Shown: positions 22,810 through 33,741 of the stretch, piece after piece | Numbering within the stretch: position 1 is the stretch's first letter | How the letters are laid out: each line of letters opens with the position of its first letter | Source of the DNA: Diplodia intermedia | Lineage: Eukaryota > Ascomycota > Dothideomycetes > Botryosphaeriales > Botryosphaeriaceae | Direction: 5' to 3' | NCBI GenBank assembly: GCA_021495925.1 | Contig: JAKEKT010000027.1 | Span: 186,001-250,000 of the forward strand | DNA: 64,000 nucleotides | The notes under the pieces: generated by a model | Database searches by the model: none | What the model saw: only the letters and a program-made list of their open reading frames with translations | What the model was told of the DNA's origin: nothing | Program-made: the position numbers and the translations under genes

Positions 22810-25800
22810 ATGCCAAGCGAACGGGTCCAACACGCCTACGGGCTGATCCAGAAGACGCTGCAGCAATCCGGCATCGTACACAGCGCCTCCAAACAGCACC
22901 AGGAAAGCGGTAAGCACGGATGGGCTCCCTCGCGCGCGCATGCTAACAGCACGCGTCCAGCTCCAAATCCATACGGATACTCCAATGTCTCCCAGCAGAC
23001 TTCATGGCAGCAGGCCGGGCCGCCCCCGCCCCCGCCCGCGCCAGGCTACGGCCAGAACGCATATGGAGCTTCGCCTGCCCCGGTATTGTTGCCTTTCTGC
23101 CGTTGGCTGCGCTCGCTCTCCGCTAACGAGACGGTCGTGGTAGCCGCCAGCCACGTACCACAGCCCGCCCATTCCGCCGCCATATGGCCTGAATCCTCAA
23201 CATCAACCGTCGTGGACGTCCAGCACTTCTTCCCACCCATCCGCGTATGCCCCCACGCAGGGCTACTTCCCGCCCCCGCCTCCACTTCCTCCCAAACCCC
23301 AAGACTACAGTGCCCATCCACCACCTCTTCCGCCTCGTCCTGGAACCCAAGGCCCTCCACCAGACCAGGCCTCCGCATGGTCGCAGCCGCCGGCGCAACC
23401 CTTCCACAGCACGCCCGCGTTCCAGACAGCTCCACCAACTGCCCACCCTATCTACCAGAAATACGGCCATGTTCTGCAGGATGCTGCTGCAACACCCGGC
23501 GCCCCGCAACACCAACAGGCGTGGCCGCAGCCTGGACAAGGTAGCCACCAGGACATGTACACCGCAACCCCTCAGCAGCAGATGTGGCAAGCGCCAGCTG
23601 CGCATCAGCCAACTCCAGTCTCTCCTATGCAGCATAGTCAACGACCATATGCTACCCCGCACACTCCCGTCAACCAGCTTTACTCCCAACCGCCCCATGT
23701 ATTCCAGTCCCCAGCCCCTCTAAACGTCCCATCTGTCAGTCCTCCCCCGTACAACTGGGCTCAGCCACCGCCCGCCCAAGCTGGACCTGCGCCCTCGGAT
23801 TACTTCCAACGCAACGAAGGTTCAACAACGCCTCAGCCGTATTACCCAAGACCGCCTTCGCAGAACAACAATAACACTTACAATCCGCCAGTGTCGCCTC
23901 CAGTGCCTACTGTTTCGCCACTGGACAGCCGCCAGGGTTCGGTTGCCGCTTCGCATCCTGGGATGTGTGACCGCCACGATACCGTCTCGAGTATCTCGAC
24001 TGCACCTGCGCATGAGCGGCAGGATACCTTTTCTACAGTCTCGGCATGTGAGGAAAGACCGCTGACGCCGAAAGCTGAGCCCAAAGCTCAAGCCGTTGGT
24101 GATGTTGGTAGTAAATGGACCCAACCTAGTGCGAACACAACGGCCGGGTCTTCGGCGTCGGCACTTGGGTTTGGAGGGCCGGGAGGTTGGGAGTACTATG
24201 CTGCCCCTGGGGAGGAAGATGACGAGGAAGAAGAAATCATAGGTGAGAGTAAGGCGGAAGCGCAAACCAGAATGGAGGACCACGCGCCTGTGTCCCCCGT
24301 GGAGCTACCAAGTGATCCGCCGCCCTTTGCGATGAAGCCAACAGCTACAGAGGAACCGAATAGTGGTCGTGGCGAGGAGGATAATATCTTTGAGTTGCCT
24401 GCGGATTTCGTCATGGAACCGAACGTCAAGCCGGACGGTTCTGCAGACCAGGACGCAACCGTTATTCTGCCAAAACCTAGCACCCGGTACAACAGAATCC
24501 CACGACCTCAGGACCTCATCCCGGATCTTGGGCCGTGGTACGCCAGCTCTCTTGAGCGCTACATATCAATGCTGAAGACCGAAGCGTATGCTTCTTCGGA
24601 CGAGCAGAGGGCAGCTGCGTTTATGGAATTTGTAGCTACGGAGTCCAAGGCGAGAGGCATCCCGTACTACGCTCAGCCGCCAGGCGAGGGCGCACAGCAG
24701 GAGTCAGGGAAGAATGGAGAACGTAGGCCCAAGTTGCCTTTGGAAATCCCACCGTCGGACACGGCGACTGAAGTAGAGGTCCAATACAGCCCTGGCGGCC
24801 GGCCAATGTTGCGGGCCAAACAAACGGATAGCCAGAACACAGCAGACGAAGGGACGACACCAGTGCCTGGAAAAAACCAACAACAGGCCTACAAGCCCTT
24901 CCGACAAGGTCAGTCCACTGCCGACAGCGAGTCATCAACCACCACCACCACCAGCTCTGTCACCGCAAACCAACAACGCCAGTACAAGCCCTACACCCCC
25001 GGAACCCCCACCGTCGAGGCAATCCGCAGGGACAGCTTGCCGCGAAGGGAAAGTTTTCCCCGAAGAGACAGCTTTCCACACCGCGCGTCGATGTCTTCAC
25101 CGATCAGACAGGAGCACTCTGAGACGTTCTTCCCAGCGCCTCTCGCGCCGCACGGGAAGCGGGACAGAGCCGCCTCGAGTTCTGCGCCGCAAGCCGCGGC
25201 ATCCACAGTACCGCCTGTCAAGGAGACATTGATGCCGGAATCTTCGCTCCCCTACCCTACGACACCCTCCCACACCCCGCCGCCGCCGGAGCTGCCGACA
25301 AAACCACCCCCTTCAAACCTCGCACCCGCACCGCTCGCCCTGCCCTCACCATCGTCAGCGAGAACCGCACCAACGACGGGCGCCGCGCATCTCCGAGCGC
25401 TTCTCGCACCGTCCGCCAGGCCACCACCATCTTCATCCTCCCCTTCTTCCAGCCCAGCCACCCGAATCGAAACCACCCTCTCCGCCCTCCCCTCCCTCCC
25501 CGCCACCAAAGCACACATCGCAACCCTCAATTCCTCCTTCTCCTCCTCCTCTTCCTCCTCCTCACAAGTCTCGCCCACACAACAAGCCAAAACACTCCAC
25601 GCCTCCCTCTCCACCGAACGCGGCGAACAACAATTCCTCAACGACATGGCCTTCGAGGCCAACGAGCTCACGTACCCGCAGCTGATGGGCCGCGATGAGG
25701 CGCTCAAGCGCGAGGATGCGGAGAGGGTGGCGGCGGCGGCGGGGGAGTTGATCGATAGGGTAGGGAAGCAGTATAGAGAGTGGGAGGAGGCGGTGTTTGC

Positions 25801-26333
25801 GGGCGTGTATGGGCGGGTGAGGGAGGAGGTGGAGAGAGGGGTGGAGGGGTTGGCGGTCGTGGAAGACGTCGGGGCAGGGGCGGTGGGGGCGTTGGAGGGC
25901 GGCGGCGGCGGCGGCGGCGGTGATGGTGCGGCAGGGCTCGTCAAGATCAATGCCCGGACGGGCGAGATCCAAGGGCTAAAGGCGTCGGCGCAACCACCCG
26001 CTTCTGCTTCTGCCACTGCCACTGCCGCTGCCGGGACGCACGCACCGGCCTCCGTTTCCCAGACGCTCTCGGCCCTGGCAATGCTCGCAACCTCCACCCG
26101 CGCCCTCCTCACCCTCCACGCCCACATCTCCGCGCGCCACGCCCTCCTCGCCGCCACCGTCGCCGACCGCGACGCACGCTACGCAGCCGCCGAGACGGCG
26201 CCGCTCGAGTTCATCGTTGCCTTTGACGAGTGCGAGAACCCGCACCCGAACAACAACAAGAACAAGGCCTCGTCCGGGAATAAAGAGAAGGATGGTGGTG
26301 GTAGTGGTGGTGGTGGTGGTGCACGAGGCAACA

Positions 26334-26366
<33 letters not shown>

Positions 26367-27013
26367 CCCGCAAGAAGCTACTCCACCTACGCAAACACTT
26401 CACCGCCGCGCGCCTCGGCGCGGCGGCGCGGGCGGCCGCGGACGAGGAGGTGCGGGCGCGGCAGACGTGGCAGCGCATCGAGGGGTGGATGGCGGCGGGA
26501 TTGGCGGCGGCGGGGAAGGCGATGGAGAGCGTGGGCGCGGCGGTGAAGCGGGTTGATGATGGCGACGGCGGCGGCGGGGGCGGCGGCGGGCAAGGCGCCG
26601 GCGAGTTGCTGGACCGCGCGGAGGCTGTCGTGGGGGAGTTGGCGGGGCGCGCCGAGGCGTTGGTCCGGTGCTTTTACGAGGCCGAGGTGGTGCTTAACGA
26701 GGCCGAGTTTGCGGTCAGCGTCGAGGAAGCGAGGATGGCGGTGTTCGAGAAGGCGGTCGCGAGGGGGGATGACGGCGGACCCGCTGGGCGGTGGGGCGAA
26801 TGGGAGAGGGAGGCGGAGTCGGTGGTCGGGAGGTTGGAGGAGGAGCGGAGGAAGGAAGATGGGGTCTTGAAGGAGGAGTTGGAGTCGAGGCTGCGGGTAG
26901 TTGACGCGGAGCAGAAGGCGAAGGCAATGGAGGTGGTAAGGAGGGTCAGGATGAGGGTGGTTGGGAGAGAGGAGTTTGGGGATGAGGATCGGCTTGTGGG
27001 GTGGGTGTCGTGA
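22810..27013 (+). CDS. Large proline-rich, C-terminally charged protein of unknown function
   Basis: Exons 22810-22909, 22961-23082 and 23144-27013 encode 1363 residues. The small first exons start MPSERVQHAYGLIQK and carry the frame into the Pro/Gln-rich region, which lacks its own good start; intron 1 has a GCTAAC branch site. Residues ~35-200 are rich in Pro, Tyr, Gln and Ala; ~325-345 are acidic; a conserved-looking block RYNRIPRPQDLIPDLGPWY...SLERYI lies at ~522-585. The block near 897 (STERGEQQFLNDMAFEANEL) begins a helical region reaching the charged C-terminus, interrupted by Ser, Gly and Asp runs. No enzyme motif, signal peptide or membrane segment. It may be a cytoskeletal or RNA-granule scaffold, but I do not recognise the family. 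Confidence 0.8.
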
Positions 27014-27436
27014 TGTACATTGGTTTTTCCAATCTCTCCCTGTCCATGTTAGCGGAAAGTTGAGCAGCCTTCCTTCAGTTCGAGGCGTTGTTTGAACGAA
27101 GTAGGAGAAGATGCGGTATTCACTCGGGCTGACGAATCAACGACTTTGTACCTCGAGGCTCACTGGAAGTCAACACGTCTTTGAAGTATCCAAAATGAAC
27201 AAGCGGAGAGCACACGGGATGGCAAAGATAGCATGTTGCGGACACATGCGAGCCGGCGCATGCAATCGTCACGTACGAGATGGTGTGTGTTTACTGCCAA
27301 GTACAGGTTCGATAGACATCACGCCAGGTTACTGATACGGCTGTGAATTCTCATTTCATTCGGCCTGCCTGGCGACTCGAAGGACGCGCACGACGCAGCA
27401 TAGTTCGCCGACAGCACGACGCAAGCGTCAGACGGC
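27014..27436. other. Convergent intergenic, 0.42 kb
   Basis: Between the 3' ends of the proline-rich gene and LSM5. No gene is seen; it should hold both polyadenylation regions. Confidence 0.6.
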
Positions 27437-27967
27437 TCATGCGGCGGCAGTGGGGCCTTCGCCTCCGGGGATCAGCTGTGCAAGGTCAGCAACGCGGGGC
27501 CACGGCTCAGGCGGGGCGGGCAGGTCACCATGCAGATGTTGTTGCCATTGAGCAGGATCTTGGAGAGCTTGGCCTGGTTGCCCTGGTAGTCGCTGCCGGG
27601 GGGCGTCAGCACGTGAGCGGCAGCCGCGGGCGGCACGGGGAGCGGAGCATACAACTCGGTGACGTCCTCGAGGACCATGTCTGGGCAGGACGTCAGCTAC
27701 GGCACGGGCGGCGGGCACGGCTGGGCGGGACACGTACTGACGTAGTCGTCGAAGCCGAGGAGGGTCCCGCTGAACTCTGGGGAAGGCTTAGTCAGGCGCG
27801 CAGGAGCACGAGGCGGAGGAGAATCGAACCCTTGTCGCCCTTCATGACGACCCAGATCTTGGAGCCGACGCACTTGTCGATCAACTCTGGCGCAGACGGT
27901 CAGCGGAGGCGGCGGGGGCGGGCGGGCGGGCGGGCGACGCACCCAGAGGGAGCAGTTGCGAGGCCAT
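27437..27967 (-). CDS. LSM5: LSM5, Sm-like RNA-binding ring subunit
   Basis: Component of the LSM1-7 (mRNA decay) and LSM2-8 (U6 snRNA) heptameric rings. Minus-strand exons: 27943-27967, 27830-27886, 27738-27776, 27529-27680, 27437-27475; introns 53-57 nt. The product is 103 residues. Sm1 reads [38 protein letters not shown] and Sm2 ends KILLNGNNICMLIPGGEG, both diagnostic of LSM5. Residues ~55-75 form a Pro/Ala-rich insert between the Sm motifs, common in fungi. Intron 2 has an unusual GTTCGA donor. Four introns in so short a gene is high for this window. Its ATG lies 173 bp from the ATG of the divergent neighbour, implying a shared promoter. Confidence 0.95.
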
Positions 27968-28140
27968 CGCTGCGGAGAAGGAGGCTGTTGGGGTGGACAG
28001 GGTGCTGGCGCGGAGCGGGTCGAGGTTGATGGAGGAAGATTGGCGCCCACTGCGGCTCGGCACGCGCGGACTGCTCACCCGCCGCGCCGCACTACAACTT
28101 AACATCGCCCCCCTCCTCTCGTCGCTGCGCCCATGGCACA
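27968..28140. promoter_or_regulatory. Shared promoter, LSM5 and mitochondrial repeat protein
   Basis: Only 173 bp separate the divergent start codons, so both genes must share a compact promoter. No TATA box stands out. Confidence 0.6.
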
Positions 28141-28144
28141 ATGA
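28133..28144 (+). promoter_or_regulatory. Three-codon uORF overlapping the main start
   Basis: ATG GCA CAA TGA; the stop overlaps the main ATG at 28141 as ATGA. The main ATG has A at -3, the uORF ATG has C. The arrangement could allow termination-reinitiation or leaky scanning, provided the mRNA starts upstream of 28133. Confidence 0.5.
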
Positions 28145-31100
28145 CTCTCTCGCGCGCAATTGGCCGGGCACCGCGCCCTGCCGCCGCCCGCTCTTTGGCG
28201 AGTACTTCGCCGCAGCTCCGCGCTGCCTGCGCAAGCTCGCTCCGCCTCTCGTGTGTCTTCTCCGGCGCCTGAGTCGCCCGCGCTGACAGTCCGCCGCCAG
28301 GCTCTCGCACACTCGCCACTTTCGATCCACCTCGCCTTCGCTCTTCGACGATTTCAACGACGCCGAGCGCCTCATCCGCTCCTTCAACCGTGCGAGGGTG
28401 GCGCAAGCCCGGGAGAAGATCAAGCGGGAAGCCGCCGCGAAGGCTGCGGAAGCCAAGGCGAAGCTCGAGCGGGAAGCCGCCGCGAATGCTGCGCGGGCCA
28501 AGGAGCAGAGGGAGGCGAGGCTCCGTCAACAACGGAAATGGATGGGGCGGCGCGAGGCTCTGGCAGCACGTGTGCGGCTCGCCGATTTCGAGCTGTCGCG
28601 TCTGGAAAGTGAGGTTTACGCAATCGCAGTAGACCGTGCCGCTAGACTTCGAGCCCTGCTCAGGAAAAGAGATTCGCTGCGAAGTGAAACGTGGCAGGCA
28701 TTTGTCGACTGCTGCTACGCCGTCCAGCTACAACTTGACCGACTGGAGAGGCTGGCGTCGGATTGTCACCACGATTTGCAGGACATCAAGGCCGCGCAAG
28801 CTGCCGCCCATGCACGTGCGGAGCAACGGAGGACAGCCCGTGCTTTGAAAAAGCACACGAGAAGCGTCAAGGCGGAAATGTTTGCCACCGTGTCCTTGTT
28901 GCACAGAATAATAGCGAACGGCCTCGAGAAGGGCCTTGAGCGCTCAACACGGTTCCTGCAGACGTTGGAAAAACACTGCTCTGACATCGTCCAAAGCCAA
29001 CAAGACACCACGTTTCCCTCAACCATCCGCCAGCGCCTTGTCTCCCTCGAGGACATGTACGGCGAATTGATTCTAGACGTTGACAACCTCCTCCTTAGGC
29101 CGAGGCAATGCATCGTGCCGCGTTGGAATACAATAGCGGATAAAATCTACAACACGGCATCGGAAATCGCTATGGCGCTACACGATTGGGAGGCTTACCG
29201 CGCTAATCACGTATATGAACCGATCGACGAAGAGACGCAGTCTTTCATCGATGAATTCCAGAAATTTATCACGATAAACAGGGAGGCGGCAGACGATGCG
29301 CAAAGCTTGCTCGTATTTTTGAGAGAATCCGGTCGCATTCGCAAATTGCATCCGTCCCATATCGCTCAGTACCGGCGTCTTCGGCAGCTTCTCACAACAA
29401 TGGGATATATCAACAGATGGAACTCGCAGCAATTGTACAACCTTCGCACGAGATGTATGATAATGGACCATCTCACGAAGAATGATCTCCGTGCCCTACG
29501 GGAATTCCGCATCATGGGCTCTATCATCCGTACAAGCAAGAGGATGACTACCTTCAACTCCATCCGCGCCGACGTCCTGGAATGGTACGGCAGATACCGC
29601 CGTGAAAACGACATGCGGGGCGCCCGGAGGGACTTGGTCGACGCACTGGATGAATTCGGCCGACACTGGAACCAAGTCCGAGATAAAGAATTGCTTGAGC
29701 TTGGGGAAGAGGTAGCGAGCTACTGGGAAGAGCCCGATGGTCATCTCAAGCTCGAAAACGCGCGCGAATGTCTCGTGAAATACGCCAAAGAACGGTTATT
29801 CGAGCATTTCGAGGAGACATCGATTTTCGAAGAAAGTGATCTACTAGCATTCTTCGACCTTTCCGTCGTAAGGTACATGATGCGCACGTGGCCTGAAGAA
29901 TACTTGGAAGCTGGCGTGGCTCTCACCCAGCACCAGATCAAGATCCTCTCGGGACAGTTCGCAGCAGCCATCGACAACGACAGTCGCGAACTGTTTTCGG
30001 CGTATCTATGGGATTGCAGAGAAGTTTTGCAAGAGGCAGAGATACTCAACGACGCCAGAACGCGGGAGCAACGCAGCTTGTTAGAGCAAGCGAGTGTCTA
30101 CCATGAACAGCGCTACTACCTGGACAAGAATGTGGCTGTGCAGAAGGCCACGGAGGAGAGAAGTGAGCGCGCGTATTTTTCGTACGAGCTCTATCGCGCA
30201 CATCTGGAAAAAGACCAGACAGAGCAAGTGCAACCAAAGCTGCTCTATCACACAAGCCATGTGACCCATCATGAAGTGCTCAAAGGACTCAGAGGAAAGT
30301 TTGTTGGGTTCGATGTAAGGTGGAAGTCAGAAGCCCAGCCTGAGGACGGACCCAAGGCCAATACTCCACTCTTGATGATCGCCACGGACTCGACCATTCA
30401 TCTCCTCCATCTCGCACTGCAATCGGATCTGCAGCCGCTGATCTTGCAAGACGTGAGGATGCTGCTTGAATCCGAGGACGTGGTCAAGGTGACCGTCGGC
30501 GCCGAGGAAAAATGCTCTCGTTTGCAGGAGTTCCTGGGCGTCAACCCCCGAGGCTTTGTCGACTTGGAGGACTTGCACCACTGTGTCCGGGAGATCAAGA
30601 CTGGAAAAGACGTATGCCGCTTGCCGCTGGCTCTTCCAAAGCTAATCTGTAAATATCTGGGCTATGGACTGCACCCAAAGGCAATCGATGGAACGGTCGA
30701 TCCAACGCAACGACTTCGGCAAGCCGACAAAGAAGCCATGGGCTCAAGTGTGTATGCTTACTTGGCGCTGCAGCATGCTATTGACAGGGAGAGACAGCAA
30801 CTCTGTTCAAGAGCCCTTGGGCCATCGGAAACAAATACGGATTTGCCCTACCCACAGCTGGGAGCAAACGCAACAGAATCGGAGAGGCCCGGACCGGCCG
30901 TCCTGCGCGCGGCTGAACGATGGGTTGATAGCTTCCTGGTCAACTCTGGAGAAGACGACGCCGACTCGGATGGGAGCTCACGTCGCCGCCGACTACTCTC
31001 TTATTGCTTGTGGCATTACGGCGGTTTCCACATAGCATCCATAGCTCCAGGTGTTTCCCCAACGCGGGCCAACATGCTCCCGGCAGATATTCTGAAAGTG

Positions 31101-33140
31101 GTCCATGAGGAAAAAGTGCCGTATGACGGAGCACGAGCATCAAAACTGCTGCAAATGCTGCCCGACGAGTTCGTGTGGGCCCAGTACCCAGGAATAGCCA
31201 GCGCGGCCAGAGCCAGTGGGAGTAGGAACCGCAGGCGACCACAAGACCAAGCTGCTTTCGACGAGGCTATGGGATGGGCGACAGACTTCATGGCATACAG
31301 CCGTTCGAAACCGCCGGGTACCGATAGGTTTCAGGCTGACTCACCCCGCGACGAGTTACTTCGCCAACACCTTTGTCTCTACCGAATGTATCATCATCAC
31401 CGCGTGGGTCTCCGGAAGCTCACAAGTAACCACCTGGAGGCGGAGCAGATTCTCATGGTGATCCGGAGGGAGAGGCTGCCTTACAGGGACGACGATATTG
31501 CAGAGTTCCGGAAGTACTTGCCAACGTTGGATGACTTCAGAGATCTCACTAGGACGTCGGCTCTTAAGAAAGAGAGCGATGCTGTGATGAAGGCACAAAG
31601 GAGTGCCGTAAGAAGTCAGGTCCTAGCGGCACGGGACTGGGCCGATTCTCGACTAAGCCCCAACGCGGAGCGCACGCCATGGAATGAGAAACTTGTGCGC
31701 ATTTATTTCTACCACCGCTTGTGGCATCACCTCGGCAAGTCGGTGAGTGAGATTCACGCTGAGCAGCAGCCCTCGGATCCGCCGCAAGCCGTCGCACGTT
31801 GCATCGCCGATGCAATCAAGCTCTTCGACATGCCGCCTGGAGACGAGGAGAGCATGGCAGAGCTGCGAGCGATGCTAGCCGACGACGACTATCTGCCGGA
31901 CACGGCCGATCTCTTGCCCCCCTCCTCGGCCAGCACCACCGGGCCCGAGTCGCCCGAGGTCATGGATGGCGACGCCCGAAAGCACCGGGCGGCGGCAGAG
32001 GGGTGGGCGGCGAAGCGGCTGGCCCGGGCGGAGGCGACAGGCGAACCGCTGCTCGAGGCGTTCGGCGGAGAGGACGGGCGGCGGCACGGCACGCTCACAC
32101 ACTACCGCCTGTGGGACGCCTACGGATGCTCGGTCGCCGCCATCCGGGACGAGTTCTTCCCCGGCGCGTTCCCGATGATGCAAAGGAAGCGGTTCGCCGC
32201 CATCACGGAAGGCATATTGGCGGTTCTGGATCAAACGCGGCCGCCTCTGCACGACCGCAGACGCCGGGATCTGCTGGAAGCGCTGCCGGAAGAGGCGCAG
32301 CAGCGCTACTGGAAGCTGGCCGGCGAGATTGCCAGGAAAGCGGAGTCGAGAGTCAACGATGACGGTGGACAGGCGGGGAGGCTGACGATTAGGAGAGTTG
32401 AAGCCGTGCCAAGGGCGGATTCCAAGGCCAATGATGATGGACGGGTGGGAGGGCTGAGGATCAGGAGAGGGCCGAGCAGCAAAAGGTCAAACACCGAAGT
32501 CAGTGATGGTGGACAGGTGGGAGGGCTGAGGGTCAGGAGAGGGCCGAGCAGCAAAAGGTCAAACACCGAGGCCAATGATGATGGACGGGTGGGAGGGCCG
32601 AGCATCACAAGGTCAAACACCGAAGTCAGTGATGGTGGACAGGTGGGAAGGCTGAAGATTAAGAGAGTTGAAGCCATGCCAAGGGCTGATTCCGAGGCCA
32701 ATGATGATGGACGGGTGGGAGGGCTGAGCATTAGAAGGTCAAACACCGGAGTCACTAATGGTGGACAGGTGAGAGGGCCGAGCATCACAAGGTCAAACAC
32801 CGAAGTCAGTGATGGTGGACAGGTGAGAGGGCCGAGCATTAGAAGGTCAAACACCAAAGTCACTAATGATGGACGGGTGGGAGGGCCGAGGATTAGAAGG
32901 TCAAACACCAAAGTCACTGATGGTGGACAGGTGAGAGGGCTGGGCATTAGAAGGTCAAACACGGAATTCAGTGATGGTCGACAGCTCAGGAGGGGGTTGA
33001 AGGCGAACACGAGGACGGGGTTCAGTGGTGGGCAGGCGAGGATGCCAAAGACGTGGAGGGAGAAGAATACAGAGAGCACGGTGGACGTGGCAACAGTGAT
33101 GATGATGGCACTCGAGAAGAAGGAGGACGGGAAGAGGTGA
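28141..33140 (+). CDS. Mitochondrially targeted pseudo-exonuclease repeat protein
   Basis: Exons 28141-28250 and 28301-33140 (50-nt intron with CTGAC branch site) encode 1649 residues. The first exon supplies MTLSRAIGRAPRPAAARSLA; the next exon continues with RHFRSTSPSL, together a basic, Ser/Ala-rich presequence without acidic residues up to ~50. Then: Ala/Lys/Glu coiled coil (~70-120); helical region to ~690; a DEDD 3'-5' exonuclease-like domain at ~701-865 (FVGFDVRW, LLMIATDSTIHLLHL, SSVYAYLALQHAI) in which only the first catalytic Asp (D708) remains; four repeats of ~120 residues (Trp near 911, 1029, 1150, 1272), each with an LW-type helix and a terminal LP motif; an 18-residue tandem repeat at ~1392-1600. 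Without the first exon only a GTG opens the long frame. It is probably a mitochondrial RNA/DNA-binding protein; the exact family is unknown to me. Confidence 0.82.
32364..32989 (+). repeat. Coding minisatellite, 54-bp unit (18 residues)
   Basis: About eleven in-frame units at the C-terminus of the preceding gene. The core unit translates as GGQVRGPSITRSNTEVSD, alternating GGQV and DGRV starts; three units are longer, carrying GPSSK or VEA.PRADS inserts. All unit lengths are multiples of three, so copy-number change would keep the frame. The repeats are very basic (RR, KR). Confidence 0.9.
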
Positions 33141-33741
33141 AGAGGCGGACACGAGGATCAACACGCATTTAGCTAGAAGGCTTGCCTCACGAATCAGGCA
33201 CGGCATGTGGCTCACGAGTCGGCAAGGTTTCGTCGGCCAGAACAAGAATGGCATGCTTCCAGAATGCAGCCGGGCGGCACTAGCAGGGCTGGGCGCGGCT
33301 GGGCGCGGCTGCCGTGCGACGGGCAGATGGGACGCAGTGCAGAGCCGGGTGCCTGGGCGGCAACGGCGAGGTGACGGAGCCAGGTGGGCGGCGTGGGGAG
33401 CGGGCGGGCTAGCCGTTCCTGCGCTTATCTCCCCCGGCCTTACGTCTCTGCCCATTTCCTTATCAGCCAGCTGCTATCTCCCGCCTCTCAGCACCCGTGC
33501 CCGGAGCGCCGCATCGCCCTCAGCCTAACATGTCCCTCGGCGGCCAAGACATCAGGCCAACCGGGTCGCTATGTCAAGCCCTGGTCTCGACGTAGTACAT
33601 AAGCTCCCGCCGCCCTCGCCCGGCCTCAGCCTCCTCTTCCTCGCCATTGAGCCCCTGCCGACACGCCTATGGACCGCGCTTCCGTCTGATCTCTCCGACA
33701 TTCCCTGAGCCGCCGTCGACGACACCGAGCACTCCCTCGCC
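33141..33741. promoter_or_regulatory. Upstream region of the amino-acid permease
   Basis: 0.6 kb between the stop of the repeat protein and the permease ATG. It contains a GGCTGGGCGC tandem near 33287-33312 and a cluster of GATA elements, listed separately. No coding feature seen. Confidence 0.6.
33424..33479 (-). promoter_or_regulatory. Cluster of three HGATAR sites
   Basis: Minus-strand AGATAAG (33424-33430), TGATAAG (33459-33465) and AGATAG (33474-33479), within 56 bp and 263-318 bp upstream of the permease ATG. HGATAR is the site for AreA/NIT2 nitrogen regulators, which commonly control permeases. Binding is inferred. Confidence 0.5.

Noticed and set aside
25252..26157. 301-codon minus ORF within the proline-rich gene
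   Set aside because: Shadow of low-complexity GC-rich coding sequence.
27780..27850. tRNA-like B box (GGTTCGATTC) on the minus strand
   Set aside because: It is the splice donor region of LSM5 intron 2; there is no A box or cloverleaf around it.
32306..33079. 257-codon minus ORF over the minisatellite
   Set aside because: Antisense translation of the repeat; repeat frame and long host ORF support the plus strand.
28398..33140. Starting the repeat protein at the first codon of its long open frame
   Set aside because: That codon is GTG. An upstream ATG exon with a good GT-AG intron and matching phase gives a presequence and natural start.
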